NCBI GenBank assembly: GCA_022495995.1
Contig: JAFEMH010000162.1
Coordinates: forward strand, 744,001 to 808,000
Direction: 5' to 3'
DNA: 64,000 bases
Origin: Adenophora triphylla var. japonica
Taxonomy: Eukaryota > Streptophyta > Magnoliopsida > Asterales > Campanulaceae
Position numbers and translations under genes: made by a program
Part shown: positions 11,939 through 22,183 of the stretch, piece after piece
Position numbering within the stretch: the first letter of the stretch is position 1
Layout: every line of letters begins with the position of its first letter
The notes under the pieces: generated by a model
Database searches by the model: none
What the model saw: the letters and a program-made list of their open reading frames with translations, nothing else
Told to the model about the DNA's origin: nothing

Positions 11939-12330
11939 TCACTTCTTGCGACAGTCTACTAAGGCATGACAATTACTCAACCAATCCATGCCTAGAATGA
12001 CATCAAAATCTCGAATTGGTAACTCTACAATATCCACTGGCAATACATGCCCACATATGACCACCTCACAATCATGATAAATCAAAGAGTATTCGAGGCA
12101 TTCTCCCATAGGAGTAGAGACCTCTAGCACATAAGGCAACAACTTAGGCAATTTGTGCAAAGTGAATGCAAAATGAGATGCCACATAAGAATGGGATGAC
12201 CCAGGGTCTATAAGAATACGAGCCCTGACTCCTGAGACAGGTACTATACCTCTAATGACCGCGGTAGGATCTACCTCGCTAAGGCAAACACTCTACCTTG
12301 CACTCTCTCCTTAGACTTTCCCTCATTATC
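11939..12330 (-). pseudogene. Chromovirus aspartic protease region
   Basis: Frame 12184-11939 carries the protease C-terminal signature FDVILGMDWLSNCHALVDC typical of plant Ty3/gypsy retropepsin-like proteases. The upstream part with the active-site D(S/T)G falls in another frame (about 12185-12330). The protease and RT frames are the same register, separated by a stop at 11939. Confidence 0.75.
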
Positions 12331-12360
12331 CCTCTTCACGCCACCCCTTGGCTGGCCACC

Positions 12361-13350
12361 CTACTGTCTGCCACCCGCAGCTTGAACCCGTTGAAATTTA
12401 GGACAATATTTCCTGTAGTGCCCCATTTCTCCACAGTTTATACATTTCCCTTGTTTGCTCCAACATCTGTCTTCAGAATGTCCCACCTTCTTATAAAAGT
12501 TGCAAACAGTACCAAACTGGCTCGACACAGGCTGAGTTGAAACTGTGACATTTCTTCCTCTAGCCACTCCAGGAGTTGAAGACTTAGGCTGACCCCTGCT
12601 CTGTCCTAAACCTTGGCCTGGAAACTTGGGCTTGCCTCCACTACTGCCTTCAGGTCTACCCCGATGTTCTTCAATATCATTTTCAATTCTATATGCCATG
12701 TTCACTGCTGCTTGATAGTTGGGGAAATCATGCGTCAACAGCTGCTTTCGGAACTCCAATCTCAGCTCCTTCACGAACCTGTATACTCTACTCTCCTCCT
12801 CTGGTACCAAATGAGGGCAATACCTTGCTTACTCTGTGAACTTCGCCGAATACTAGGCCACTGTCATCGTCCCCTGCTCGAGCCTCAGAAACTCAACCTC
12901 TTTCATATCTCGGGTAATCAAAGGAATGAAATGTTCTTTGAATCTCCTGGTGAAATTGTCCCAAGTTTGGGGTGTGTGGTCCCTCTTCCAACTCTCCTTA
13001 AGTATCTGCCACCAGTGCTCTGCAGGACCTTCCAGTTTAAATACAGCACATCTAACTTTCTCCTCGTCAGAACTTTCCATTGCCACAAAAATTTTATTCA
13101 TAGCTTCCAACCATCTTTCTGCTTTCACTGGATCTGGATCCCCATTGTAGCTTGGTGGAGCCATCTTGACAAACTTCTCTAACCCATGTGCTTGTCTTCC
13201 CTCAGGTTGCTGTTGAGCCTGTCCCTGAGTTGCCATATTTTGAAGGAAAACCCTGAACATATTCATCATTTCTGCATTCTGGTTTCCTTCGACTCCCATA
13301 TCACCCATATTTCCTTGATCCCTTTGCTGGTCATCACTAGTTCCCGCCAT
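12361..13350 (-). pseudogene. Chromovirus gag with CCHC zinc knuckle
   Basis: The ATG at 13350 starts MAGTSDDQQRDQ. The gag core is recognisable (MAPPSYNGDPDPVKAERWLE, FKEHFIPLITRDMKEVEFL). A CCHC knuckle (CINCGEMGHYRKYC) near the C-terminus binds RNA. Two in-frame stops lie between 12853 and 12811. One looks like CAG to TAG, since the flanking phrase is otherwise continuous. Confidence 0.85.
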
Positions 13351-13437
13351 TACACCAATCCCTGCATTAAACGCTCGTCGTCAGATATCACACACTCCCC
13401 CTTAGACTAGACATCTACCCTTGACTTCTAAACCAAA

Positions 13438-13449
13438 GCTCTGATACCA
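13438..13449 (-). promoter_or_regulatory. Chromovirus primer-binding site (initiator tRNA-Met type)
   Basis: Minus strand TGGTATCAGAGC lies two bases from the end of the 5' LTR (13452) and matches the standard plant retrotransposon primer site complementary to initiator tRNA-Met. Confidence 0.9.
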
Positions 13450-13451
13450 AC

Positions 13452-15775
13452 TGTGGGGCCTCCCCGACCCGGGACCTATAAACTCGTGCCCCGAGCTGGA
13501 GGGTCCCAAACCACCTCCATTAAAAAAAAACTTTTTGTTTAATTAACTTGAAAGTATAACAACCTTTAACAAACCAACATTAACATATCCACTTGGAGGT
13601 GATATATAAACCATGTTTGAAAAGTCATAACATGCTTTAGTTACAAAAACTACCAATGTAAAGGCTTACAAAAGCCAACCTTAAAGGAAAACCAATCTCA
13701 TACTTAATTACAACACAACCACACTGAAAATGTTTGATAAAAATTTTATATACAAATCTCCCCCAAAATAATAATGCTCACCACTACTCCCAACTCCCCA
13801 AAACATATACATACCCTGACAACCCAAAAAGTACGCGATCCAAACTCCTTTCCGGCCTCACCGGTCTGGTCCTCCTGTCTCAGCGGGATCTAAAACAGTA
13901 AAGGGAGAAGGGGTGAGAATAAATCTCAGCATGCTATTATGAATGCAACAATATGCCATGTAATATGCAACACATAAACAGGTTGCTCATAATCATATTG
14001 GTAAAGCGGTAAACACATTACGTTACCTCATTTTACCTTTCCCGTCTGAAAAATAAGTCGTACAACGTCGGGAGTAAAACTCCACTCATTTGTGAACTTC
14101 TTAGGCATATTCACGTCTTATAAGACTCCTAATGTGGAGAACCATATAAGAACCACAGCTATCTATAAGGCTTTTGCCTCAATACAGAAGCATTCAACCC
14201 CAGTCTGTGGCCACATAAGGGGATAGTCACAGGTATAATGTAATCTGATCAACTTATGGAACAATTTCTCATAATTGATCGTATTCCATTATACCCCCAC
14301 TGATCAGCTGATATAAACACATTCAAGCACATAATGGATACTTGAAAATAAATCCACACTTTGGGATATCAATACATAACATGGTAATATTACTCATGTT
14401 AAATCATCACAATAGTGCAACATATATTTCATACACTATGTGCACAACTAACCATGAATATGTAATCAAATATGGCCACAATGAACAACAAGTAAGCCCT
14501 ACATATTCATTTCACAATATTGATTACCTTCTATAAAGGTTCCATATCAATTTACCAAGTTTTTATCAACATTGGTTAAAGTTTCACAAGGCCTTCCAAC
14601 CATTTTCAAGACCATATTTAAAGACCTTCCCTAAATCATTTTGAACCATTTAAGACTTCATTGTAAAGTCCTAATGTTGTACTAGAGTTATAATCAATTG
14701 GTGTTACAAGATGTATTAGGGAACTAGGGTCTACAAGGCTTGAAAACTTGTTCACAGTGAACTGCACTGGGCACGACTCGTGCCCCATGGCACGAATCGT
14801 GCCCCAATTCCGCACGACTGCCTTGATTATCACGACTACTTACTACGAGTGAAAGGCATGGGAACGACTCGTGCTTCAGGGCATGAGTCGTGCCCTTGCC
14901 CAGAATTCATGCTGAAGTACAAACATCAGCAACCAAGGCAAGAACATGTCATTTTTACTCATTCTCAGCTCTTTCAACACCAGTATACAAACTCTAAATC
15001 ACTAAAAATGTTCCCACAAGACCATATAGCATAGTTATAACAACTTTGTCACCTCCCATCCTAACCCTCATACCACTACCTTCCATAATCAATCCAAAAC
15101 CCCCCTTTTTTCTTTCATTTCAACAACCAAATAATTTAACAAAAATATCAAGAACCATTTACATGTTAATAATATAATCATTAAATATGAAATGAACAAT
15201 TATTGAAAAAAAAATCATAATAACTTACCAAAGTATTTCGAAATAAAGAAAAGCTTCGATCGGTTATAAATGTTCCACTCGACTCCCTGAGCGTTTATTT
15301 GAAGTCAAAACGAAGAACGGATCAACGGATGATTTTTAAGGATTTTAGGAAGTCAACCCTAGGTTTAAGGGAACGTAGGGAGGAAGGAAGAACTGAGAGA
15401 AAGAGAATGAAGGTTCTGGGAAGTTTTAAGGATTTATATAGCAAATTTACACTCTAGTTCCTCTAAGAATCGAATCCTACAACCAACCACCTTAAGCTTA
15501 TATTTACATCCAAGCTCATCAACACTTTTTATAACCTTTTATTTAAAATTTCAAATATTATAACTTTACCACAATAATTTCTATTTATTCCATTTAGACT
15601 TTATATCGTTGAAATTAATTTATTAACATTTTAAAATCATGTAAATTATCAAAATATAAAAATAAACACATAACCAATCCAATTATCATATAATGCCTAA
15701 CATGAGATGCAATGCACCCCACCCCCACGTGCTCACCACGTGCCCAAAATGGTGCCTAGGTTTAGGGTCATGACA
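13452..15775 (-). repeat. Chromovirus 5' LTR (right copy)
   Basis: Same ends as the left copy (TGTGGGGCC ... GGTCATGACA on plus). The two copies are colinear throughout apart from the minisatellite and scattered substitutions. A TATA-like ATATAAATCC on the minus strand lies near 15435. Confidence 0.92.
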
Positions 15776-16239
15776 TGTCCTTGAAATGTTCAGATTTTTG
15801 TGTAGCCGGTCATATACTTTACACAGGTATCTCCCTAACACACTTCAATTCTCATAGCTATGTTCATTTACGGCCCTGGGCATAATGCCTGGTTATGTGA
15901 GAGGGTCTAAGAATTGATCCTCACGCAATTCACCTCAAAGCGGCCAAACTTTTCTCTCACATAAGTGATTCTTATAAGTAACCCGTATTATCCCCACTCG
16001 ACAATTCCGAAGTGTAAGAATCATTAAAAGCTATAAGCTTAACCTTTCCTTTCGGGATGTCACTTAAGGAATGGGATTGGGGTTGGTTCCCTAAAGTGAC
16101 ACTACAAGTATTTTAACAGTTAGGTTGTCCTTTTGAAAACATAGATCTTGGGATCTCCAGTCAACTAGGTTGGGTTTTCCGCTGTGTTTAACTTCTTAAT
16201 AGGCTTTAATCCCATTCCCAATGTCAATCTTTCAACTAC
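15776..16239 (-). other. copia-D 3' non-coding region
   Basis: The tract sits between the chromovirus and the stop codon of the copia-D RNase H. No coding frame is supported. It is interrupted here by the chromovirus insertion and resumes at 6489-6350. Confidence 0.55.
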
Positions 16240-18003
16240 CTATTTAGTTAACCATTTGGTTAACGGATCCGCTAAGTTATATTTTGACTTCACATAGTCA
16301 ATAGATATAGTACCAGTTGAGAGTAGTTGTCTTATGGTATTATGTCTGCGACGTATATGTCTAGACTTACCATTGTACATGTTGCTTTGTGTCCTAAAAA
16401 TTGCAGATTGGCTATCACAATGGATACAAATTGCTGACACATGCTTCGACCATTTTGGAATATCTTTTAAAAATTGGCGTAGCCATTCGACTTCTTCACC
16501 ACACTTATCCAAGGCTATAAACTCTGATTCCATAGTGGATCTGGCTATAACAGTATGTTTAAAAGATTTCCATGATATAGCTGCACCTGCTAATATGAAT
16601 ACATATCCACTTGTAGACCTAGAGTCTTTGATATCTGATATCCAGTTAGCATCAGTATATCCTTCAATCACAGTTGGATGTCTGGCATAATGTAATCCAA
16701 AGTCACGAGTATATCTTAAGTACATTGGTACTCTCACAATACCCTTCTAATGGTACGTCCTAGGATTACTTGTATACCGACTCAGTTTGCTCACAACATA
16801 AGCAATATCTAGCCTTGTACAACTCATTAAATACATTAAACTTCCAATGATCCTTGAATACTCTAACTAAGACACATGTTTGACTCTATTCTTTGTTAAA
16901 TGTAGTCTTGTGCAGTTCTATTGTCATCCTTGTTAAATTTCTCTAGTATTTTATCCACATAATGTGATTGACTCAGTACAAGTCCATTAGGTATTCTAGA
17001 AATTTTCACTCCATGGATCATTTTCACTAAACCCATATCTTTCATGTCGAAATTCAAGTTCAACATATTCTTTGTGGATTTAATCATTTTATCACAGCTT
17101 GCTATGATAAGCATGTCGTCTACATAAAGACACAAAATGACATAGCCATTTTTCGTGTTTTTGATATAGACACATTTGTCACATTTATTGATTTTAAATT
17201 CACTTTCAATTATGGCTTGATCAAACTTTTGATGCCATTGTTTTGGTGCTTGTTTGAGGCCATACAATGACTACACTAACTTGCACACTTTGTTTTCTTA
17301 CCCAGGAGCAGAAAAGCCCACTAGTTGTTCCATGTATATCTCCTCTTCTAAATCTCCATTTAGAAAGGGAGTTTTTACATCCATTTGATGTACTTCAAGA
17401 TTTCGCAATGCGACAATTGCAAGTACAATCCTAATAGACGTTATTCTCGTAACAGGAGAATACGTGTCAAAGAAATCTAGGCCTTCCTTTTGTCTGTAAC
17501 CTTTAATTACAAGTCTAGCCTTATACTTATCAATTGTTCCATCTACCTTCCTTTTCCTTTTGAAAATCCACCTATATCCTAATGGTTTACTTCTCGGAGG
17601 AAGATCCACTAGTTTCCAAGTGTGATTTTGCAAAATGAAATCAATTTCACTCTTAATGGTCTCTTTCCACTAAGGTCCTTCGGAATAGCTCACGGCTTCT
17701 TTATAACTTTGTGGCTCACTATCTAGCATGTAGGTTAGAAAATCTGGCCAATAAGATTTTTCTACCCTTGCTCTTTTGCTACGTCGAGGTTCCATTTCCT
17801 CTTCTTCACTTCTATCTTAAACATGTTCTTCTTCTATTGAATGTTGTACCCTAGTTGATGAGCTTGCCTTATTTCTTAACTTATATGGTAACACATTCTC
17901 AAAGAAAGACACATTCCTAAATTTCATTATAGTATTCTGGTGGGATGATACATTTGTGATCTCTGTGTGAAAATCGAATAGAGAGATTGAATTTGGGCGA
18001 GCA
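16240..18003 (-). pseudogene. copia-D pol fragment: RT and RNase H
   Basis: From right to left the minus strand gives an integrase-RT linker (frame 18050-17817), RT N-terminus (17633-17298: KPLGYRWIFKRKRK, KARLVIKGYRQKEG, HQMDVKTPFLNGDLEEEIYM), RT catalytic part (17267-16896: MYGLKQAPKQWHQKFD, LCLYVDDMLIIAS) and RNase H (16737-16240: [50 protein letters not shown]). Each block is separated by stops or frameshifts. It encoded the copia polyprotein C-terminal half; gag, protease and most of integrase are gone. Confidence 0.88.
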
Positions 18004-19052
18004 CTTTTAGTATATATAGACACAAGTACTCTTACCCGTGCCAATGGCACGGTGACCTTATGAATTTGGTCGGTTCTATTGTATAACGTATTATGCGATA
18101 GGGGATGGAGAGGTCGATTGCTTTAATGTATGGTTAAAGTTTTATATCATAACCCGAATATCAGTAGCATCATTGAGATAATATTTAGCCTTACTTGATT
18201 TGAACTGAATAGTTAAATTGATTAACCCGGTGAAAGAATGTATTTTTTTTTGTTAAACTACAATCTTAATATTTGATTCAAGCTATGAAACATTCCAATT
18301 CGATTTGTTTCTTCTCTTCTAAAATTTTACTAAAGGGACTAATTATAATTATAATTTAAAATATTTATATGTATATAAAAATCTTAGAACTTTGATTGAC
18401 GCACAATTAAAATACAATTAATAATTTTTTAATTTTTTAATCATGGATATTTAATGTGGCTAGATTTCGTTTAATTTTAAGCAAATTTGTTAACAGAGTG
18501 AGAACATTTTGAAAAAAATGTAAAAGTTAAGTGAGAACATTTTGAAAAAAAAAGTTCAGTGAGAACATTTTGAAAAATATAGTTCAGTGATGAACATATG
18601 ATTTTTGCCAAAAATAAAAAAAGAAATGAATAAAGGAAATCGCTAATTGTCAGCCCTTAGGTTAGAGTAACTAAAAAATAATTCAACGATTGAAATTAAA
18701 AAGAAATAAAATCGTTTAATAATAGCCATTAGATGAGGGCGGTTATGGATTAATCTGGACCCTTCTTTAAAGTCAATAGGAAGTTATTCCTGGAGACAAT
18801 CACAGCCGCTCTTTATGGTGGTTGAAAATAGATCCTGATCGCTCTTTGTCTTGCGGTTATTCCCGAACATTATTATAATATAGATTAGTCACTTTTGTAT
18901 GATTGCATTATAACAAAAAGTTAAACTTGCTATTACTAAGTGAAGAAAATGAAAAAAGAAGGCTCAAGCTTGCGCCTTGCGGAGGATAGGATTTGGAAAG
19001 AAAAAGAAAAGCATGTCAGCCTACGAAGAATAGGGATAAAGAAAATAAATAC
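18004..19052. other. AT-rich spacer without a supported gene
   Basis: Only minor structure is seen. A 17-bp stem-loop-like CCGTGCCAATGGCACGG lies at 18035-18051, and a phrase AGTGAGAACATTTTGAAAAA is repeated three times (about 18498-18580). Nothing coding. Confidence 0.4.
18496..18592. repeat. Three direct copies of AGTGAGAACATTTTGAAAAA
   Basis: Copies start near 18499, 18531 and 18559, spaced about 28-33 bp, followed by a degenerate fourth (AGTGATGAACATATG). Such phrases are common at the edges of plant DNA transposons, but no TIR partner was found. Confidence 0.6.
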
Positions 19053-19222
19053 ACGCCCACAAGGATTCGAACATGGGGGTAGTCTCTGTGCATGAAAGGT
19101 TTTGAGAAGTCCCTTAACAACGGCCGGAACAAACACAACGCCCACAAGGATTCGAACATGGGGGTAGTCTCTGTGCATGAAAGGTTTTGAGAAGTCCCTT
19201 AACAACGGCCGGAACAAACACA
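19053..19222. repeat. Tandem duplication, two copies of 85 bp
   Basis: Copies 19053-19137 and 19138-19222 appear identical. On the minus strand each contains TGTTCGAATCC, which fits a pol III B-box, but no convincing A-box is present. Confidence 0.9.
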
Positions 19223-19255
19223 GTATTTTGATTCAAAACTGGGACATTTTATATA

Positions 19256-19528
19256 CTCCCTCAGTTTCCCTGAATTAGGATAATTTTCTATTTTGCACGT
19301 CCAACGCGATTTATAACGTGCTACAATGACAAGTTTATATTATTTTTATATATCATGGGACCCAGTTGTCATACCAACAACAACAATTATTCCTCCTACT
19401 CATTATTTCTCATATTTTACTTTTTATACTCACAATATCTCCTTCACTCATTAATTTCCTGTTATTATGTTAGATTCTTAATTTTCATGCCAAAAAAGAA
19501 GATTTTAAATCAAATGAGACAGAGGGAG
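19256..19528. mobile_element. Stowaway-type MITE
   Basis: The ends are CTCCCTCAGTTTCCC and (reverse complement) CTCCCTCTGTCTCAT, each flanked by TA. This is the TIR and TA target duplication of Tc1/mariner-derived Stowaway MITEs. Length 273 bp, AT-rich, non-coding. Confidence 0.75.
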
Positions 19529-19904
19529 TATAGAGAAACATAAAAAACTTGGAGGCCTAAAATTCGATCAAAATTTTGGAGGCTCAAAGCTGTCGCTTAG
19601 TGGTTAGTATAAGGTTGTGCATGGTTTTACCTCACATATAAGAAACTCAAAATTAAAGGTCTAAGTTAAAACATATTTTCTCTGTTTCTAAATGATTGTT
19701 TATTAAAAAATTGCCCTGAATGTTTATTTTAATTAAATTTATAATTTTCCAATAAATGTTGCAAAATTAAAATTTTGTAGAGAGAATAGGTAGTTAACAT
19801 ATATTTCTGCATCTTTACTGATAAATTTTCTCAAAATTAACTTTTTAAGAATATAGACTAGAGTAAGAAATAGACTTTAATTTAGGAACATATGATAATG
19901 AGTA

Positions 19905-20220
19905 TTTTTTTCATCCCAAAATAAATGTCATACGTACTTTCTAATTTGTAGGTTCTATATATTGTCACATTTCTAACCTAGAAATAAGTCTTATTGTTTG
20001 TAAATGAAATGTACAAATATGTAAATTACATTTCTCGAATACGTTAGACTAATTAAATGCGATATTTATTCTGTAATAAAAGTGAGTATTATTTAACCAA
20101 TCGAGAAATCACACATGAATAATTTAGGGATAATTTCTTTTTTAGAGAATAAATTTACATTTGGGACTATTTTCTTTAAGAAATAAATATTCATTTTGGA
20201 ATGGAATGGAATGGAGAGAG
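19905..20220. mobile_element. Probable diverged Stowaway-type MITE
   Basis: TA-flanked ends (TTTTTTTCATCCCAAAAT on the left; CTCTCTCCATTCCATTCC as reverse complement on the right) resemble the Stowaway consensus. Length 316 bp. Ends are diverged, so the call is tentative. Confidence 0.45.
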
Positions 20221-20508
20221 TACATTTATTCCCAATATTTAAGGGTTTCATATGTGATTCTACGAAAAGCGGTGGGGTCAATAATGTATGTATTTAGGCA
20301 ATTGCTAAATTTTCAGGGGATTAATTGACACCTCTTGCCGTAATGCAGCTCCGTCCCCGAAAGTAAGCGCCAGCTCCAACTTCCAAGCATGCTGAATAAT
20401 ACTCTCTATGTTCTCCTATTCAGAATTAATGTCGTATTTGCTCAATTAAATTGAAATTTGACAAAAAATTATGATAATTTGATTATATTCATATCATTTT
20501 GAATATGA

Positions 20509-20912
20509 TTTTTTTTTTTAATTGCTAACCACGTATTATCAATTCTATCCGGCATGGGGTATTGAACCCAATACCTCTACGACGGAGACACTTAAACCAA
20601 TGGCGAAGCTATGTTATAGGCAAGGGGGTCCCCCTTCAACTTTGAAACTTGTCAAATTTTGCATCTTGAAATTTAAGAAAATGACATTTTACCTCTAAAT
20701 TTAGCAATTTTATCAATTTTGACCCCCTTAATTTTCATTAAAATTGCAGTAAATAATTTTTTGACCTCCTTCTGAAATAAATTTGGATGCCTTAATTATA
20801 GTATTTATTTTTAAAACAAACTTGACACCCTTCATATAATTTTCTGGCTTCGCCACTGACTTAAACCCGCTCAATATGCCGCTTGGACACAAGTCCTTTG
20901 GCTATGGTTATT
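20509..20912 (-). mobile_element. SINE (minus strand) interrupted by an hAT MITE
   Basis: Read on the minus strand, with the MITE removed, a tRNA-like head contains TGTCCAAGCGG (A-box-like) and GGTTCAATACC (B-box). About 30-40 bases after the B-box the sequence runs into an A tail, seen as T's at 20509-20519. About 140 bp long without the MITE. The target duplication is not clear. Confidence 0.6.
20598..20858. mobile_element. hAT-type MITE, 261 bp
   Basis: Terminal inverted repeats CAATGGCGAAGC and (reverse complement of the right end) CAGTGGCGAAGC, flanked on both sides by the 8-bp direct repeat ACTTAAAC (20590-20597, 20859-20866). An 8-bp duplication and CA(G)TGGCG ends are typical for hAT MITEs. 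It sits inside the SINE. Confidence 0.85.
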
Positions 20913-21502
20913 GATACACCAATAAGAAACACTATTAATAACTACTTTTAAATTTTCATGAAGATAAATAATTTATAAGTACATATGTGACATTTATTCT
21001 GGGAAGACGGAAGAGTAAATGAATAACAGACAGTTTATTTTGCATTAAACATCTTTAATGCTACCAGATTAAAGAGTAAGAGGCACCAAAGTAAGCCAAC
21101 TATATATATCCCCCAGGATTCCATAATGATAACGCTTCAACTGTTTCATGCCTGCAAATTCAACACTCAAAAAGGGGTCGAATATAATATGTTAGCGGAC
21201 ACAGATAAAAATAAAAGATTATACAAGTAAAAGCTGGTGACATTTTATTAAACATTTTGAACATGATTATAAGCAAGCAGCCAATCACTACCAATGCGTT
21301 CACTTGAGAGTTTACGCTGTAAATGGTCTAGCGTAGATAACAACATACATATACAACTAGAACCTCATAATTAAACATTTTACGAGGATTCTTGCCGTGC
21401 ATAATTCCCTTGTTCATTTGATAATTTACGGATGCATTCAAACCTTCAGAATGAAAGTGAAATATATATCACAAGTTTTGAGCCAACAAGTTGCCTTCAA
21501 AT
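20913..21502. other. Downstream region of the dioxygenase gene
   Basis: AT-rich, no conserved frame. It would contain the 3' UTR of the minus-strand gene ending at 21503. No clear polyadenylation signal can be singled out. Confidence 0.35.
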
Positions 21503-21691
21503 TTAAACTGAGGGGATTTTGAAAGGAGCCAACATTGAAGGTTCATCTTTGCGTCCTCCATTAGATCGTAAAGTGTGATATTCTTGTAAGGTAACCTCCC
21601 TATAAATTTGAGGGTTTTCTTCTGAAATCAACTCCTTGATTGGCCCGTATAATCTAGTTTTAGAATTTTCCGCAAATAATGGCATGAAGAA
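21503..21691 (-). CDS. Dioxygenase exon 3, C-terminal part (after the copia insertion)
   Basis: The frame from 21691 encodes FFMPLFAENSKTRLYGPIKE and continues to the family C-terminus (ISEENPQIYREVTLQEY ... LAPFKIPSV, TAA at 21505-21503). The phrase YGPIKELISEENP is a signature of ACC-oxidase-homolog-type dioxygenases. It continues exon 3 part 1 (26768-26847); joined directly the frame is short by one base, consistent with a small deletion at the right copia junction. A host transcript reading through would stop inside the copia LTR, so this segment is probably no longer translated with the rest. Confidence 0.88.
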   Translation of the reverse strand, partial: FFMPLFAENSKTRLYGPIKELISEENPQIYREVTLQEYHTLRSNGGRKDEPSMLAPFKIPSV

Positions 21692-22118
21692 TGTTGAAAC
21701 CGAATGCGGAAATGGATCTTGCACTTCCCACACACCCACACGAACAAAGTAACAAACGAGACACAAGATTTACGTGGTTCGGAGAAATTCTCCTACGTCC
21801 ACGGGTGGCAACCAAAATCACTATTAGGTGATTACAAATTGTTTACAAAGTGATCTCTCACTACAAATGTGTCTCTCTCTCACAAAGTGTTTAACACTCC
21901 AAATGATTTCTCACAACTTGCCACAATACTAGAAAGCATCCTACCAAAGCCTATTTATAGGCACAAACCATCCAAGGATAAGGATGTATCAAGAGAGAGA
22001 TGGAACACCAAAGTGTTTCTTGGGAAACACCAAAAGCCATCATACATTCACCATGTGGATAATGATGAATGTCCAAATGAATAATAGATAATTCTAGAAC
22101 TTGAAGCCAAAACCAACA
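21692..22118 (-). repeat. copia-3 3' LTR (left copy)
   Basis: Plus-strand ends TGTTGAAACCGAATGC and GCCAAAACCAACA; on the element strand TGTTGGTTTTGGC...GGTTTCAACA. A TATA box (minus CTATAAATAGG) lies at about 21950-21960. Confidence 0.95.
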
Positions 22119-22135
22119 ATCTCCACCTTGGCGAA
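22119..22135 (-). promoter_or_regulatory. copia-3 polypurine tract
   Basis: Minus strand AAGGTGGAGAT abuts the LTR start TGTTGG. Confidence 0.85.
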
Positions 22136-22183
22136 AGTTCCAACTGCAAAACCGGGTCAGGTTGCCACCAAGACCGCCGGCTA

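Larger units (their letters stand above)
6490..15775 (-). mobile_element. Complete but decayed Ty3/gypsy chromovirus (Tekay/Del type)
   Basis: Two long direct repeats bound a minus-strand gag-pol with chromodomain. The LTRs are 2397 bp (left) and 2324 bp (right). The primer-binding site lies beside the right LTR and the polypurine tract beside the left LTR. LTRs differ by a few percent by eye plus a minisatellite length change. The five flanking bases (CGTTG left, TGTCC right) do not match, so no intact target duplication is seen. The host sequence on both sides is copia-D. In-frame stops and frameshifts make it non-functional. Confidence 0.92.
5561..18003 (-). mobile_element. Ty1/copia retrotransposon (copia-D), interrupted by a chromovirus
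   Basis: A minus-strand copia element is recognised in two blocks: pol and 3' non-coding region at 15776-18003, then polypurine tract and 3' LTR at about 5561-6489. They are separated by the chromovirus at 6490-15775. The 5' part (gag, most of integrase, 5' LTR) is missing beyond about 18003. The far (left) LTR end is not defined. Confidence 0.7.

Noticed and set aside
18001..18060. Possible Helitron 3' end (CCGTGCCAATGGCACGG hairpin followed by GACCTTA)
   Set aside because: The hairpin is good, but the expected CTRR terminus directly after it is not present (CTTA), and no TC 5' end or AT insertion context could be identified.
21869..22084. Plus-strand 71-codon open frame, identical at 26521-26736
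   Set aside because: It is inside the copia-3 LTRs, antisense to the element, and duplicated only because the LTRs are identical.
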